Shown: piece after piece, positions 1 through 7,119 of the stretch
How the letters are laid out: each line of letters opens with the position of its first letter
How positions within the stretch are numbered: position 1 is the stretch's first letter
Program-made: the position numbers and the translations under genes
The notes under the pieces: generated by a model
What the model saw: the letters and a program-made list of their open reading frames with translations, nothing else
Databases searched by the model: none
What the model was told of the DNA's origin: nothing
NCBI RefSeq assembly: GCF_001591005.1
Contig: NZ_BCTY01000024.1
Coordinates: 1-54,588, forward strand
Reading direction: 5' to 3'
DNA length: 54,588 bases
DNA from: Sphingomonas sanguinis NBRC 13937
GTDB taxonomy: Bacteria; Pseudomonadota; Alphaproteobacteria; Sphingomonadales; Sphingomonadaceae

Positions 1-213
1 CGACGCCATCGTCGATACTGGCGGCTTCGCCGCCGGGCTTGTCGGCGGGGCACCGCTCTCCTGCTGCTTGCGCTGCCAGCGACGCAGCATCGTTTGCGTG
101 ATCCCCAACTCGGCGCCCACCTCGATCTGTAGCCGACCGCTCGTCTCCCACAGCGCCACCGCCTCGCGCTTGAACTCCTCCGTGAACCGACGCTTCGTCG
201 CACTCGCAATCAT
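1..213 (-). CDS. IS3-family transposase OrfA, partial (runs off window start)
   Basis: The reverse strand reads an N-terminal OrfA of the IS3/IS911 type. It starts at ATG 213-211 with MIASATKRRFTEEFKREAV and continues into a helix-turn-helix region containing GAELGITQTMLRRW. This is the usual Tnp_1 DNA-binding half of an IS3 transposase, which would be completed by an OrfB to the left of the window. About 71 residues are visible and the frame is open to base 1. The upstream base run from 214 to about 270 would be the terminal sequence of the element. It abuts a broken IS1182-type transposase, so this copy probably inserted into that gene. Family assignment is from recognised motifs; the exact IS name cannot be given. 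Confidence 0.8.
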   Translation of the reverse strand, partial: MIASATKRRFTEEFKREAVALWETSGRLQIEVGAELGITQTMLRRWQRKQQESGAPPTSPAAKPPVSTMAS

Positions 214-251
214 ACACCTCTTGGCTCCGCAGAGCCTATCATCGGTGTCCG

Positions 252-407
252 TCAAACCGAGGGAACATCAGGCTTCAGATCCTCGCGGATGCCAGACAGA
301 TCCACGAACCGATCTATCGAACGCAATGGATGATCCGCCGGCACGTGCCGCTCCAGGCTGAAGCTGTAGAACAGCGCCTCCTGCGCCACCGTCCGCTCGC
401 CCATCAT
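252..407 (-). pseudogene. IS1182-family transposase, N-terminal fragment interrupted by the IS3 element
   Basis: The reverse strand from ATG 407-405 reads MMGERTVAQEALFYSFSLER and then a conserved DHPLRSIDRFVDLSGIRE stretch, typical of the first 45 residues of IS1182/IS5-like transposases. The recognisable protein ends at about base 271, where the sequence passes into the presumed end of the neighbouring IS3-type element; a TGA at 254-252 then stops the frame after 51 codons. A full IS1182 transposase has more than 400 residues, so this is a remnant. The start and first residues are intact, so the promoter-proximal end of the element should lie just to the right. Confidence 0.75.
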
Positions 408-674
408 CGGCTCGTCTCCGCTTACTTCGCGAAGATTGAATCAAACCATCACCACGACTGCAAGCCAGCCATTTTCGATACAATCGGGTCTTACGCGTCG
501 TAACTGGCCACCGACTATCGCGCGATATGCGACGGGCTGCCGCGGCTCATCGCACATTTCTGTCATGTTGACGCGTTAGCATTCAGGTGGGGGTACTCGC
601 GGGGGTGCTTACGGTCCGTCTTAGAAAATTACTCACAATTTCAATTTTTTAAAGTGTGCCGTGGTTGCAAAATC
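408..674. other. No gene seen; IS and island-edge sequence with a G-rich direct repeat
   Basis: No credible coding frame is present. The stretch presumably carries the terminal sequence of the IS1182-type element, then a short A/T-rich run at 620-655. At 587-608 a GGGGGT motif occurs twice about 10 bases apart (GTGGGGGTACTCGCGGGGGT). Similar paired motifs often occur near tyrosine-integrase attachment regions, but that link is inference only. Confidence 0.4.
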
Positions 675-692
675 ATCCTGCCCCCGCAACCA
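675..692 (+). other. 3' end of initiator tRNA-Met (fMet) as an attachment-site-like remnant
   Basis: Bases 675-692 read ATCCTGCCCCCGCAACCA, the 3' half of the T arm, the acceptor stem and CCA of alphaproteobacterial initiator tRNA-Met. The rest of the tRNA is absent: upstream bases do not form an anticodon or D arm. A 3' tRNA fragment ending in CCA next to IS debris is the usual mark of an att site left by integration of an island at a tRNA gene. The identification rests on my recall of the fMet 3' sequence. Confidence 0.65.
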
Positions 693-706
693 TCACCATA
701 CCACAA

Positions 707-730
707 CCGCCCCGGAATATCCCGAGGCGG
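707..730 (+). terminator. Hairpin downstream of the tRNA fragment
   Basis: CCGCCCCGG at 707-715 pairs with CCGAGGCGG at 722-730 with one mismatch and a 6-base loop, followed by a loose T-rich run (CTTCTTGCGTTTCTT). It sits 14 bases after the tRNA CCA end, the expected place for the terminator of the original tRNA gene. Confidence 0.6.
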
Positions 731-1180
731 CTTCTTGCGTTTCTTCCTCCTGGCTTAGACTCGAGGCGCGCGGGCGCTCATCAAGCGCTGGCGGAGCTGA
801 ATTCGTCCAACTTAATTTGGTCGGACTCTAAGGGTTTTCTAGCCAACTCTACGCGTATCCAAGTGCGCCATGGCGCGCACCCTCAACCGCTGCGCTTGAC
901 CCGCGGGAAAACCGTCGAGCGTTTGACGATGCCATAGGCGAAGCTCGTGTCGATCGCCGCGATTCCGGCAATGGGGTGCAGTTTGGACCCGCTTGATGCC
1001 GGGCATGCCACCCGGCTGATGATCCGCCTCAAGCGTGATGTCTTTCCGATGCTCGGCAAGTTGGCACTGTCCGCCATTTTGTCAGGCGAGATGTATTTCT
1101 GCCCTGGTGTCTGTCACTGCCAAACAACTGGAAAAGTCTCGAAACCTCGAACCCGGGACGGCTTGTTCGGTCCCTATATA
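731..1180. other. No gene recognised between the tRNA remnant and the first lyase
   Basis: Short open frames exist on both strands, but none has a good ribosome binding site or recognisable motifs. The region is probably the decayed former neighbourhood of the island junction together with the upstream control region of the lyase at 1236. Confidence 0.4.
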
Positions 1181-1202
1181 TGGATCATTATTCCACATAG
1201 CG
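1181..1202 (+). promoter_or_regulatory. Operator-like site 1 upstream of the first PL11 lyase
   Basis: TGGATCATTATTCCA at 1181-1195 resembles an IclR-family box (TGGAN7TTCCA-like inverted repeat). It is continued by the locus-wide core ATTCCACATAGCG at 1190-1202, 34 bases before the start codon at 1236. It is related to five other sites in the window. Confidence 0.55.
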
Positions 1203-1235
1203 ACTCATAAGATGTCGGGCAGGGTGGAGGGATGT

Positions 1236-3083
1236 ATGCGGAAGTGGCTGATCAAGCACGGGTGCACTGCGGCGTTTTCGCTTATTGGAACGACGGCGAT
1301 GCCCGTCATGGCGCAGCGGCAGATTGAGGCGTTGGACCGGGGACTGGTGGTGGTCCCGGCCAATGGCGGCGGTAATCTGGTCAGCTGGCGGATCACCGCC
1401 AACGATGCGGCGAACACCGGGTTCAACGTCTATCGCGGTTCGACCTTGCTCAATTCCAGCCCGATCACCGACCGCAGTAACTTCGTCGACACGGCCGGAT
1501 CGTCGAGCTCCATCTATACCGTCAGGACGGTCGTGAACGGTGGGGTGGGCGCAGCGACACCGGCCGCATCAGTTTGGAGCGCGGGCTATCTCTCGGTCCC
1601 GATCCAACAACCGACGGGCGGGACGAGCGGCAATTCGGATTACACCTATGCCGCGAACGATGCGAGCGTCGGCGATCTCGATGGCGACGGCCAGTATGAG
1701 ATCGTGCTGAAATGGGAACCGACCAACGCCAAGGACAATTCGCAGAGCGGCTATACCGGCCCGGTCATCATCGATGCCTATAAGCTGAATGGCACGCGGC
1801 TATGGCGGATCAATCTGGGCCGAAATATCCGCGCCGGGGCCCATTATACCCAGTTCATGGTGTTCGACTTCGACGGGGACGGCAAGGCGGAGGTCATGAT
1901 GAAGACCACCGATGGCGTACGCGATGGACAGGGGGCCGTTATTGGCAGCGCGTCGGCCGATTATCGCAACAGTAATGGCTATGTTCTGTCCGGTCCCGAA
2001 TATTTGACCGTCTTCAACGGGCAGACCGGTGGCGCGATGGCGACGATCAACTATAACCCGCCGCGCCACCCTGATACCCAGTCGCCCACCTCGGCCCAGC
2101 TGAACCAAGTCTGGGGAGATGGCTATGGCAACCGCGTCGATCGTTTCCTGGGCGCCGTCGCCTATCTGGACGGGCAGCGGCCGACGGCGGTGTTTGCGCG
2201 TGGCTATTACACCCGCACCACGCTTTGGGCGGTCGACTGGCGGGGTGGCAAGCTGACTCAGCGCTGGTTCTTCGACAGCGACACGGCGGGTAGCCAGTAT
2301 CGTGGGCAGGGCAATCACAATCTGTCGATCGCCGATGTCGATGGCGATGGCCGTGACGAGATTATCTATGGCGCGATGGCGCTGGACGACAACGGCACCG
2401 CATTGTGGACCAGCAATCTCGGTCATGGCGACGCGATGCACGTCTCCGACCTTATCCCGTCGCGTCCAGGACTCGAGCGTTTCGGCGTTCATGAGCAGGT
2501 CGGGTCGAACGGTGGGATCGGGTCGGCGATGTTGGATGCGCGGACCGGGGAGCGGATCTGGACGACCAGCGCGAATTCCGACACGGGGCGCGGCTTGGCG
2601 ATGGATATCGATCCGCGCCATGCCGGAGCAGAGGCTTGGGCGTCGAACAACAATAATCTCTACAGCGCAACCGGCAGTGTGATCGGCACCAAGCCGCCAT
2701 CGGCCAATTTCGGCATCTGGTGGGATGGTGATCTGCTCCGCGAATTGCTCGATCGCGGCAATATCGACAAGTGGAACTGGATCGCCGCGACCACTACGCG
2801 GCTGCTGACCCCATCGGGCACGACCAGCATCAACGGCACCAAGGCCAATCCGTTGCTGTCCGCCGATATCCTGGGCGACTGGCGCGAGGAACTGATCCTG
2901 CCGACGAGCGACAACAGCTCGCTGCGTATCTACGCCACACCCTATCCCACCAGCTATCGGCTGAAGACGCTGATGCACGATCCGGTCTATCGGCTGGGCG
3001 TTGCGTGGCAGAACACGTCGTACAACCAGCCGCCGCATACCAGCTACTTCCTGGGCGACGGCGCAGACTTGTCAGGCCGGTGA
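1236..3083 (+). CDS. Secreted rhamnogalacturonan endo-lyase, PL11 family
   Basis: This enzyme is predicted to cleave the Rha-GalA linkage of rhamnogalacturonan I by beta-elimination outside the inner membrane. The chosen ATG at 1236 follows GGAGG at 1226-1230 and gives a Sec signal peptide at residues 1-26 (ending AMPVMA). The mature part opens with RQIEALDRGLVVVP, an N-terminal beta domain typical of YesW/YesX-type PL11 enzymes. An eight-bladed propeller follows, with calcium-binding-like loops such as DLDGDG, DFDGDG and DVDGDG. The length of 615 residues fits the family. It heads an apparent operon with a small membrane protein, a PL26-like enzyme and a DUF6250 protein. It is clearly paralogous to the lyase at 10471 but lacks that protein's short insertion before the GPEYLTVF motif. 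Family assignment is strong; endo mode is inferred from the family. Confidence 0.93.
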   Translation: MRKWLIKHGCTAAFSLIGTTAMPVMAQRQIEALDRGLVVVPANGGGNLVSWRITANDAANTGFNVYRGSTLLNSSPITDRSNFVDTAGSSSSIYTVRTVVNGGVGAATPAASVWSAGYLSVPIQQPTGGTSGNSDYTYAANDASVGDLDGDGQYEIVLKWEPTNAKDNSQSGYTGPVIIDAYKLNGTRLWRINLGRNIRAGAHYTQFMVFDFDGDGKAEVMMKTTDGVRDGQGAVIGSASADYRNSNGYVLSGPEYLTVFNGQTGGAMATINYNPPRHPDTQSPTSAQLNQVWGDGYGNRVDRFLGAVAYLDGQRPTAVFARGYYTRTTLWAVDWRGGKLTQRWFFDSDTAGSQYRGQGNHNLSIADVDGDGRDEIIYGAMALDDNGTALWTSNLGHGDAMHVSDLIPSRPGLERFGVHEQVGSNGGIGSAMLDARTGERIWTTSANSDTGRGLAMDIDPRHAGAEAWASNNNNLYSATGSVIGTKPPSANFGIWWDGDLLRELLDRGNIDKWNWIAATTTRLLTPSGTTSINGTKANPLLSADILGDWREELILPTSDNSSLRIYATPYPTSYRLKTLMHDPVYRLGVAWQNTSYNQPPHTSYFLGDGADLSGR

Positions 3084-3085
3084 GA

Positions 3086-3550
3086 ATGGCGGCGGTGCGG
3101 CGTTATGCAGGGTCGCTCTTCATGGCGGCCCTGATCCTCGCGGCCATCCTCTGGTTCGTAACGAGGAATGGGGATCGTCCGGCAACTGATGCCATCGAGA
3201 CGGTGACGGTGCGCAGCGTCCCGTCCGCGCCCCGCCCTGCGGGACCGGCTCCCGCCGCCAAGCCCCTGCTTGAGCCCCCGACGGCACCATCGTTGCCCGG
3301 CGCCGTTCCGGCCACTTCGGACAGCTTCGTCGGTGAGTGGAGGACCGCGCGGGGTGAGCGGTTACATGTCACAACCGCTGGAAATGATCGCTACAGCGTG
3401 ACGCTGAACGACGAGCGTTATGACGGCATCCTGAAAGACGGGCATTTGCATTTCACGCGCGGCATTGACGGCGACTGGCTCCAGATGATGGAGAATGAAC
3501 CCTGTCTGATGCTGGGGAGTGGAACACGCTTCTGTCGGTTGGGGCGCTGA
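3086..3550 (+). CDS. Small membrane-anchored protein of unknown function in the lyase operon
   Basis: The ATG lies 2 bases after the PL11 stop, so translation is probably coupled. The 154-residue product has one hydrophobic segment at about residues 10-26 (LFMAALILAAILWFV). A proline- and alanine-rich linker follows to about residue 75, then a compact C-terminal part beginning SFVGEWRTARGERLHV with alternating polar and hydrophobic residues and two cysteines near the end (NEPCLML, TRFCRLG). I do not recognise the family. The layout suggests an inner-membrane anchor that holds a small beta-rich domain in the periplasm. Its place between two rhamnogalacturonan lyases suggests an accessory role, which is inference only. 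The DNA codes smoothly and shows no sign of decay. Confidence 0.65.
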   Translation: MAAVRRYAGSLFMAALILAAILWFVTRNGDRPATDAIETVTVRSVPSAPRPAGPAPAAKPLLEPPTAPSLPGAVPATSDSFVGEWRTARGERLHVTTAGNDRYSVTLNDERYDGILKDGHLHFTRGIDGDWLQMMENEPCLMLGSGTRFCRLGR

Positions 3551-3631
3551 TCGGTCATCGCTTGCCAAATGGTGGGGCAGGGCGCTGGACTATCAGTATG
3601 GCTTTGACGCCTCTTACCGTCTCCCATATGG

Positions 3632-3653
3632 TGGATAATAATTCCATTATACG
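3632..3653 (+). promoter_or_regulatory. Operator-like site 2 upstream of the PL26-like gene
   Basis: TGGATAATAATTCCA at 3632-3646 differs at only two central positions from the box at 1181-1195 and is an imperfect inverted repeat of the IclR type. The related core ATTCCATTATACG runs 3641-3653, 12 bases before the start codon at 3666. This implies a separate promoter inside the cluster. Confidence 0.55.
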
Positions 3654-3665
3654 GAGAGGATGGCG

Positions 3666-6413
3666 ATGATCGGCTGGAGCCGCAGGGCATTCCTGATGTC
3701 GAGTTCGGCCGCTTTGGTCATGCCCCTGCGGAACGCGGCCGCAGCCCCACTGGCGGAGGCGCGGCGCGATGCGGCCGGATCGACCGGAACGGCGACTTGG
3801 CTTGATGGCGCTCCGCCAGAGCAGCATGAGGGCATGACCTGGGGGCAGCCCTGGCCTCGCGGTACGGCCATTGCGCGTGATTATCGACTGGCGTCGGGTG
3901 ACGCTCTTCAGAGCTGGCCGCTGGCGTGGTGGCCGGACGGATCGATCAAATGGACCGGCCACGCGGTGCCGGCCGATGCGGCGCGGGCCGATGGACTGCG
4001 GATCGAGCCGGGGCGGGGGCGGCCATCGGCCAGCACGGTGCAGATCCGCGAAACATCCGATGCGCTGACCGTCATCGTCGGCGACACCATTTGGACGGTC
4101 GGGCGGCAAGGGGCGGCGATTATCCGTCAGGCAACGACGGGCGGGACCGTCGTGATGCGGAACGTCGCACTGACCGCCACGGCTCTCGACCGTTCGGAGG
4201 ATGACGGTGAAGACCCGGCCCGGTTGCTCCGCTATGCAGGCCGGATCGATCGTGCGGTGGTCGAACAAAGCGGGCCGATCCGCGCCGTGATCCGCGTCGA
4301 GGGCCAGCACGAAGGGGGGGGCGAGCAATGGCTGCCCTTTTCGCTCCGCCTCTATTTCCATGCCGGGGCGGCATCGGTGCGGATCGTCCACAGCCTGATC
4401 TTCGACGGCGATCCCGCACGTCGGTTTATCCGGGGGCTGGGCCTGCAAGGCGATGTGCCGATGCGCGATACGCTGGTCGATCGTCATATTCGCTTCGCCG
4501 GACAGGATGGCGGATTGTGGGCAGAGGCTGTTCGGCCGTTGACAGGGTTGCGCCGCGATCCCGGCAAGGCTTTTCGCCAGGCGCAGACCGAGGGCCGGGC
4601 CGTCCCACCGATCGCGACCATGGCGCCCGCCGTGCGCGACAAGCTCGACTATATTCCGGCCTGGGGCGATTTCCGCCTGCGCCAGCCCAATGCCGACGGC
4701 TTTGCGATCACCAAGCGGACCGGGGCGGGGCATGGCTGGATCGACGTGGATGGCGGCGCACGGGCGGCTGGTCTGGGCTATATCGGTGGGGCGGGGGGCG
4801 GCGTCGCCTTTGCCATGCATGATTTCTGGCAGCGCTGTCCGGTGGGGTTGGACGTGACGGGGGCGGCGGGCGACATGGCGCGCTTCTGCCTGTGGTATCA
4901 TGCGCCCGACGCCCCGGCGATGGACCTGCGCTTCTACCACGACACGATGGGCATGGCCGACTATGCCCATCAGAATCTCGGCCTCGATATTACCTATGAG
5001 GATTATGAGCCGGGTTGGGGGGAGGCGACCGGGATCGCCCGGACGACCGAGTTCCGGCTCTGGGCGCTGCCTTCCACCCCGCCGCGCGAGCGATTGGCCC
5101 AGATGGCGGCACAAGTTGCCGCATCCCCGCGCATCGTACCCACCAATGCCGCGATCCATGCCGCCGGGGTCTTCGGCATCTGGAACCCGGCCGGTCCTGT
5201 CGGGCCGGGACTGCGCGGCATGGTCGAGGCGCGGGCGGCGCGAGAGCTGGATTTCTATATCGGGCAGGTCGATCAGCGGCGCTGGTACGGGTTCTGGAAT
5301 TATGGCGACGTCATGCACAGCTATGACGACGACCGCCATGTCTGGCGCTACGACATTGGCGGCTTCGCCTGGGACAATAGCGAGCTGTCGACCGATCTCT
5401 GGCTCTGGTACGCCTATCTGCGCACCGGCCGTGCCGACGTGTTCCGCATGGCGGAGGCGATGACCCGGCATACGAGCGAAGTCGACGTCTATCACCTCGG
5501 CCGCTTCAAGGGATTTGGCACGCGCCACGGCGTGCAGCATTGGGGGGACAGCTCGAAGCAGCCGCGCATCTCCAATGCCGCGTTCAAGCGCATCTTCTAT
5601 TACATATCCGCCGACGAGCGTTGCGGCGACCTGATGCACGCCCTGGTCGATTGCGACGAAACGCTGCGCCATGTCGAGATCGGTCGTAAGGTCGAGGCGC
5701 GCGTGGGCGGTGCCGCGCCGCCCGGCGGAACCGGCGCGGTCGTTGCGGACAAGCCGTTGCCGCCGGGGCAGGTCTTCGTTCAGTTCGGCACCGTCTGGGG
5801 ACCGCTGGTCGCCGCCTGGATGACCGAGTGGGAGCGCACGCGCGACACACGCTGGCGCGACCGGATCGTGGCCGGGATGCAGTCGCTGGCTGCCTTGCCC
5901 AAACAATGGTTCGCGGGCGGGGCGCCCTTCGACCTGGCGTCCGGGCGCTTTATCGGCGGCGGAGACCATGTGAGCATGAGCCATCTGAACGGCGTGTTCG
6001 GGGTGTTCGAGACTATGGCCGAGTTGCTCGAATGGGTCGATGTGCCCGCCTATCGCGAAGCCTGGCTCGACTATTGCGCCTTCTACAATGCGCCCGAGGC
6101 GGCGTTCCGCGCGAAGACGGGCGAGCCCGGCAAGGGGCGGGGACTGACCCAGGCGCATTCGCGCTACACCGCCTATGCCGCCGTCCAGCGGCACGACCCG
6201 GCCCTCGCCCGTCGTGCCTGGGCCGAGTTTACCGGAGCGGGCGATCGTGCCGGACGCGACCAGCGGCGCGGGCCGACGAAGATTCTGCCGCCCGCTGTGC
6301 TGAAGCCGGTCGATGAACTGGCCGACGTCTCGACCAACGATGCCGCGCAATGGGGGCTGGCGGCGACCGCCAATCTGGTGCTGCTGACACCCTTGCTGGA
6401 GGGGAGCGTGTGA
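3666..6413 (+). CDS. Tat-exported exo-rhamnogalacturonan lyase-like protein (PL26-like)
   Basis: The product resembles the three-domain exo-rhamnogalacturonan lyase family whose fungal prototype PcRGLX releases unsaturated Rha-GalA disaccharides from chain ends. Visible family signatures are TWGQPWPRG near residue 60, WPLAWWPDGSIKWTGHA near 90-105, and aromatic-rich stretches such as WYGFWNYGDVMHSYDDD and HWGDSSKQPR in the second half. The N-terminus has a twin-arginine signal (SRRAFLMSSSAALV) and an AAAAP cleavage zone. ATG 3666 is preferred over the in-frame ATG 3660 because the GGAGAGG ribosome binding site at 3653-3659 touches 3660 but is 6 bases from 3666. The product has 915 residues. 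It overlaps the next gene by 4 bases. Exo activity is inferred from the family, not visible in the sequence. Confidence 0.82.
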   Translation: MIGWSRRAFLMSSSAALVMPLRNAAAAPLAEARRDAAGSTGTATWLDGAPPEQHEGMTWGQPWPRGTAIARDYRLASGDALQSWPLAWWPDGSIKWTGHAVPADAARADGLRIEPGRGRPSASTVQIRETSDALTVIVGDTIWTVGRQGAAIIRQATTGGTVVMRNVALTATALDRSEDDGEDPARLLRYAGRIDRAVVEQSGPIRAVIRVEGQHEGGGEQWLPFSLRLYFHAGAASVRIVHSLIFDGDPARRFIRGLGLQGDVPMRDTLVDRHIRFAGQDGGLWAEAVRPLTGLRRDPGKAFRQAQTEGRAVPPIATMAPAVRDKLDYIPAWGDFRLRQPNADGFAITKRTGAGHGWIDVDGGARAAGLGYIGGAGGGVAFAMHDFWQRCPVGLDVTGAAGDMARFCLWYHAPDAPAMDLRFYHDTMGMADYAHQNLGLDITYEDYEPGWGEATGIARTTEFRLWALPSTPPRERLAQMAAQVAASPRIVPTNAAIHAAGVFGIWNPAGPVGPGLRGMVEARAARELDFYIGQVDQRRWYGFWNYGDVMHSYDDDRHVWRYDIGGFAWDNSELSTDLWLWYAYLRTGRADVFRMAEAMTRHTSEVDVYHLGRFKGFGTRHGVQHWGDSSKQPRISNAAFKRIFYYISADERCGDLMHALVDCDETLRHVEIGRKVEARVGGAAPPGGTGAVVADKPLPPGQVFVQFGTVWGPLVAAWMTEWERTRDTRWRDRIVAGMQSLAALPKQWFAGGAPFDLASGRFIGGGDHVSMSHLNGVFGVFETMAELLEWVDVPAYREAWLDYCAFYNAPEAAFRAKTGEPGKGRGLTQAHSRYTAYAAVQRHDPALARRAWAEFTGAGDRAGRDQRRGPTKILPPAVLKPVDELADVSTNDAAQWGLAATANLVLLTPLLEGSV

Positions 6414-7078
6414 TCCATCCCCTGGTCGCACTGGCCGTGGTGGCGACACCTGTGGCGTCGCAAGCCGATGCGTTCCGGGGCAACGACCTATCCCGCTGGC
6501 GGATCGAGGCGGAGCCGGGGGCACGGATTTCCGCTCGAAACGGTATCCTCGATATCGATGCCGCGGACGGTGCGACCCTATGGTACGCCCGCGCGCTGAC
6601 CGGGCCGGTGGCGATCGACTATGAGGTGATGGCGGTAATGGCCGGTGGGCCACATGACGCGGTCAGCGACGTCAATGCCTTCTGGATGGCGCGTGACCCG
6701 GCGGTAGCCGGAGGCTCGGTCCTGGCGCGCCCACGCGATGGGCGTTTCGCCAGCTATGATGGGCTGGAGACCTATTATGTCGGGATCGGCGGCAATCGGA
6801 ACACGACCACCCGCATGCGCCGCTATGTCGGACGGGCAGGGGACCGGCCGCTGCTCCCCCAGCATGACCTGGGAGACAAGACGGCGATGCTGGTACCCAA
6901 TCGCTGGATGCATATCCGCTTGATCGCGAACGGAAACGAGATTGCGGTCGAGCGCGATGGGCGGCGGTTGTTCACGATGCAGGACGTCGCACCCTATCGC
7001 CAGGGTTGGTTCGGCCTGCGCACGACGCGGAGCCATTTGCGGGTGCGGAATATACGGATCACGCCGCTGCCCCGATAA
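6410..7078 (+). CDS. Exported DUF6250 domain protein, probable polysaccharide-binding or lyase accessory protein
   Basis: The GTG start at 6410 overlaps the TGA of the preceding gene (GTGA) and follows GGAGGGGAG, so the two are translationally coupled. The 222-residue product begins with a signal peptide (HPLVALAVVATPVASQADA). A single beta-sandwich-like domain follows, with ALTGPVAIDYEVMAV, DVNAFWMARDP, YYVGIGGNRNTTTRMRRY and WFGLRTTRSHLRVRNIRI, which I recognise as DUF6250. Domains of this kind resemble LamG or GH16-like jelly rolls. They are common next to pectin and other polysaccharide genes in Sphingomonas and Bacteroidetes, but no reaction is established to my knowledge. Strict coupling to the exo-lyase supports a role on the same substrate. 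Confidence 0.78.
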   Translation: MIHPLVALAVVATPVASQADAFRGNDLSRWRIEAEPGARISARNGILDIDAADGATLWYARALTGPVAIDYEVMAVMAGGPHDAVSDVNAFWMARDPAVAGGSVLARPRDGRFASYDGLETYYVGIGGNRNTTTRMRRYVGRAGDRPLLPQHDLGDKTAMLVPNRWMHIRLIANGNEIAVERDGRRLFTMQDVAPYRQGWFGLRTTRSHLRVRNIRITPLPR

Positions 7079-7086
7079 GGCATGGT

Positions 7087-7110
7087 GGCCGGATCGTCGC
7101 CGATCCGGCC
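7087..7110. terminator. Bidirectional hairpin between convergent genes
   Basis: GGCCGGATCG at 7087-7096 and CGATCCGGCC at 7101-7110 form a perfect 10-bp stem with a 4-base loop, placed between the stop of the DUF6250 gene and the stop of the convergent receptor gene. No strong T run follows on either strand. Confidence 0.7.
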
Positions 7111-7119
7111 ATTCCCGCC

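Noticed and set aside
587..608. G-rich paired motif as a G-quadruplex
   Set aside because: Only two runs of five G are present on one strand, too few for an intramolecular quadruplex.
3555..6653. Very long open frame antisense to the PL26-like gene
   Set aside because: Its translation is proline- and arginine-rich with no domains, and it mirrors the codon bias of the true gene on the other strand. It is a high-G+C shadow.
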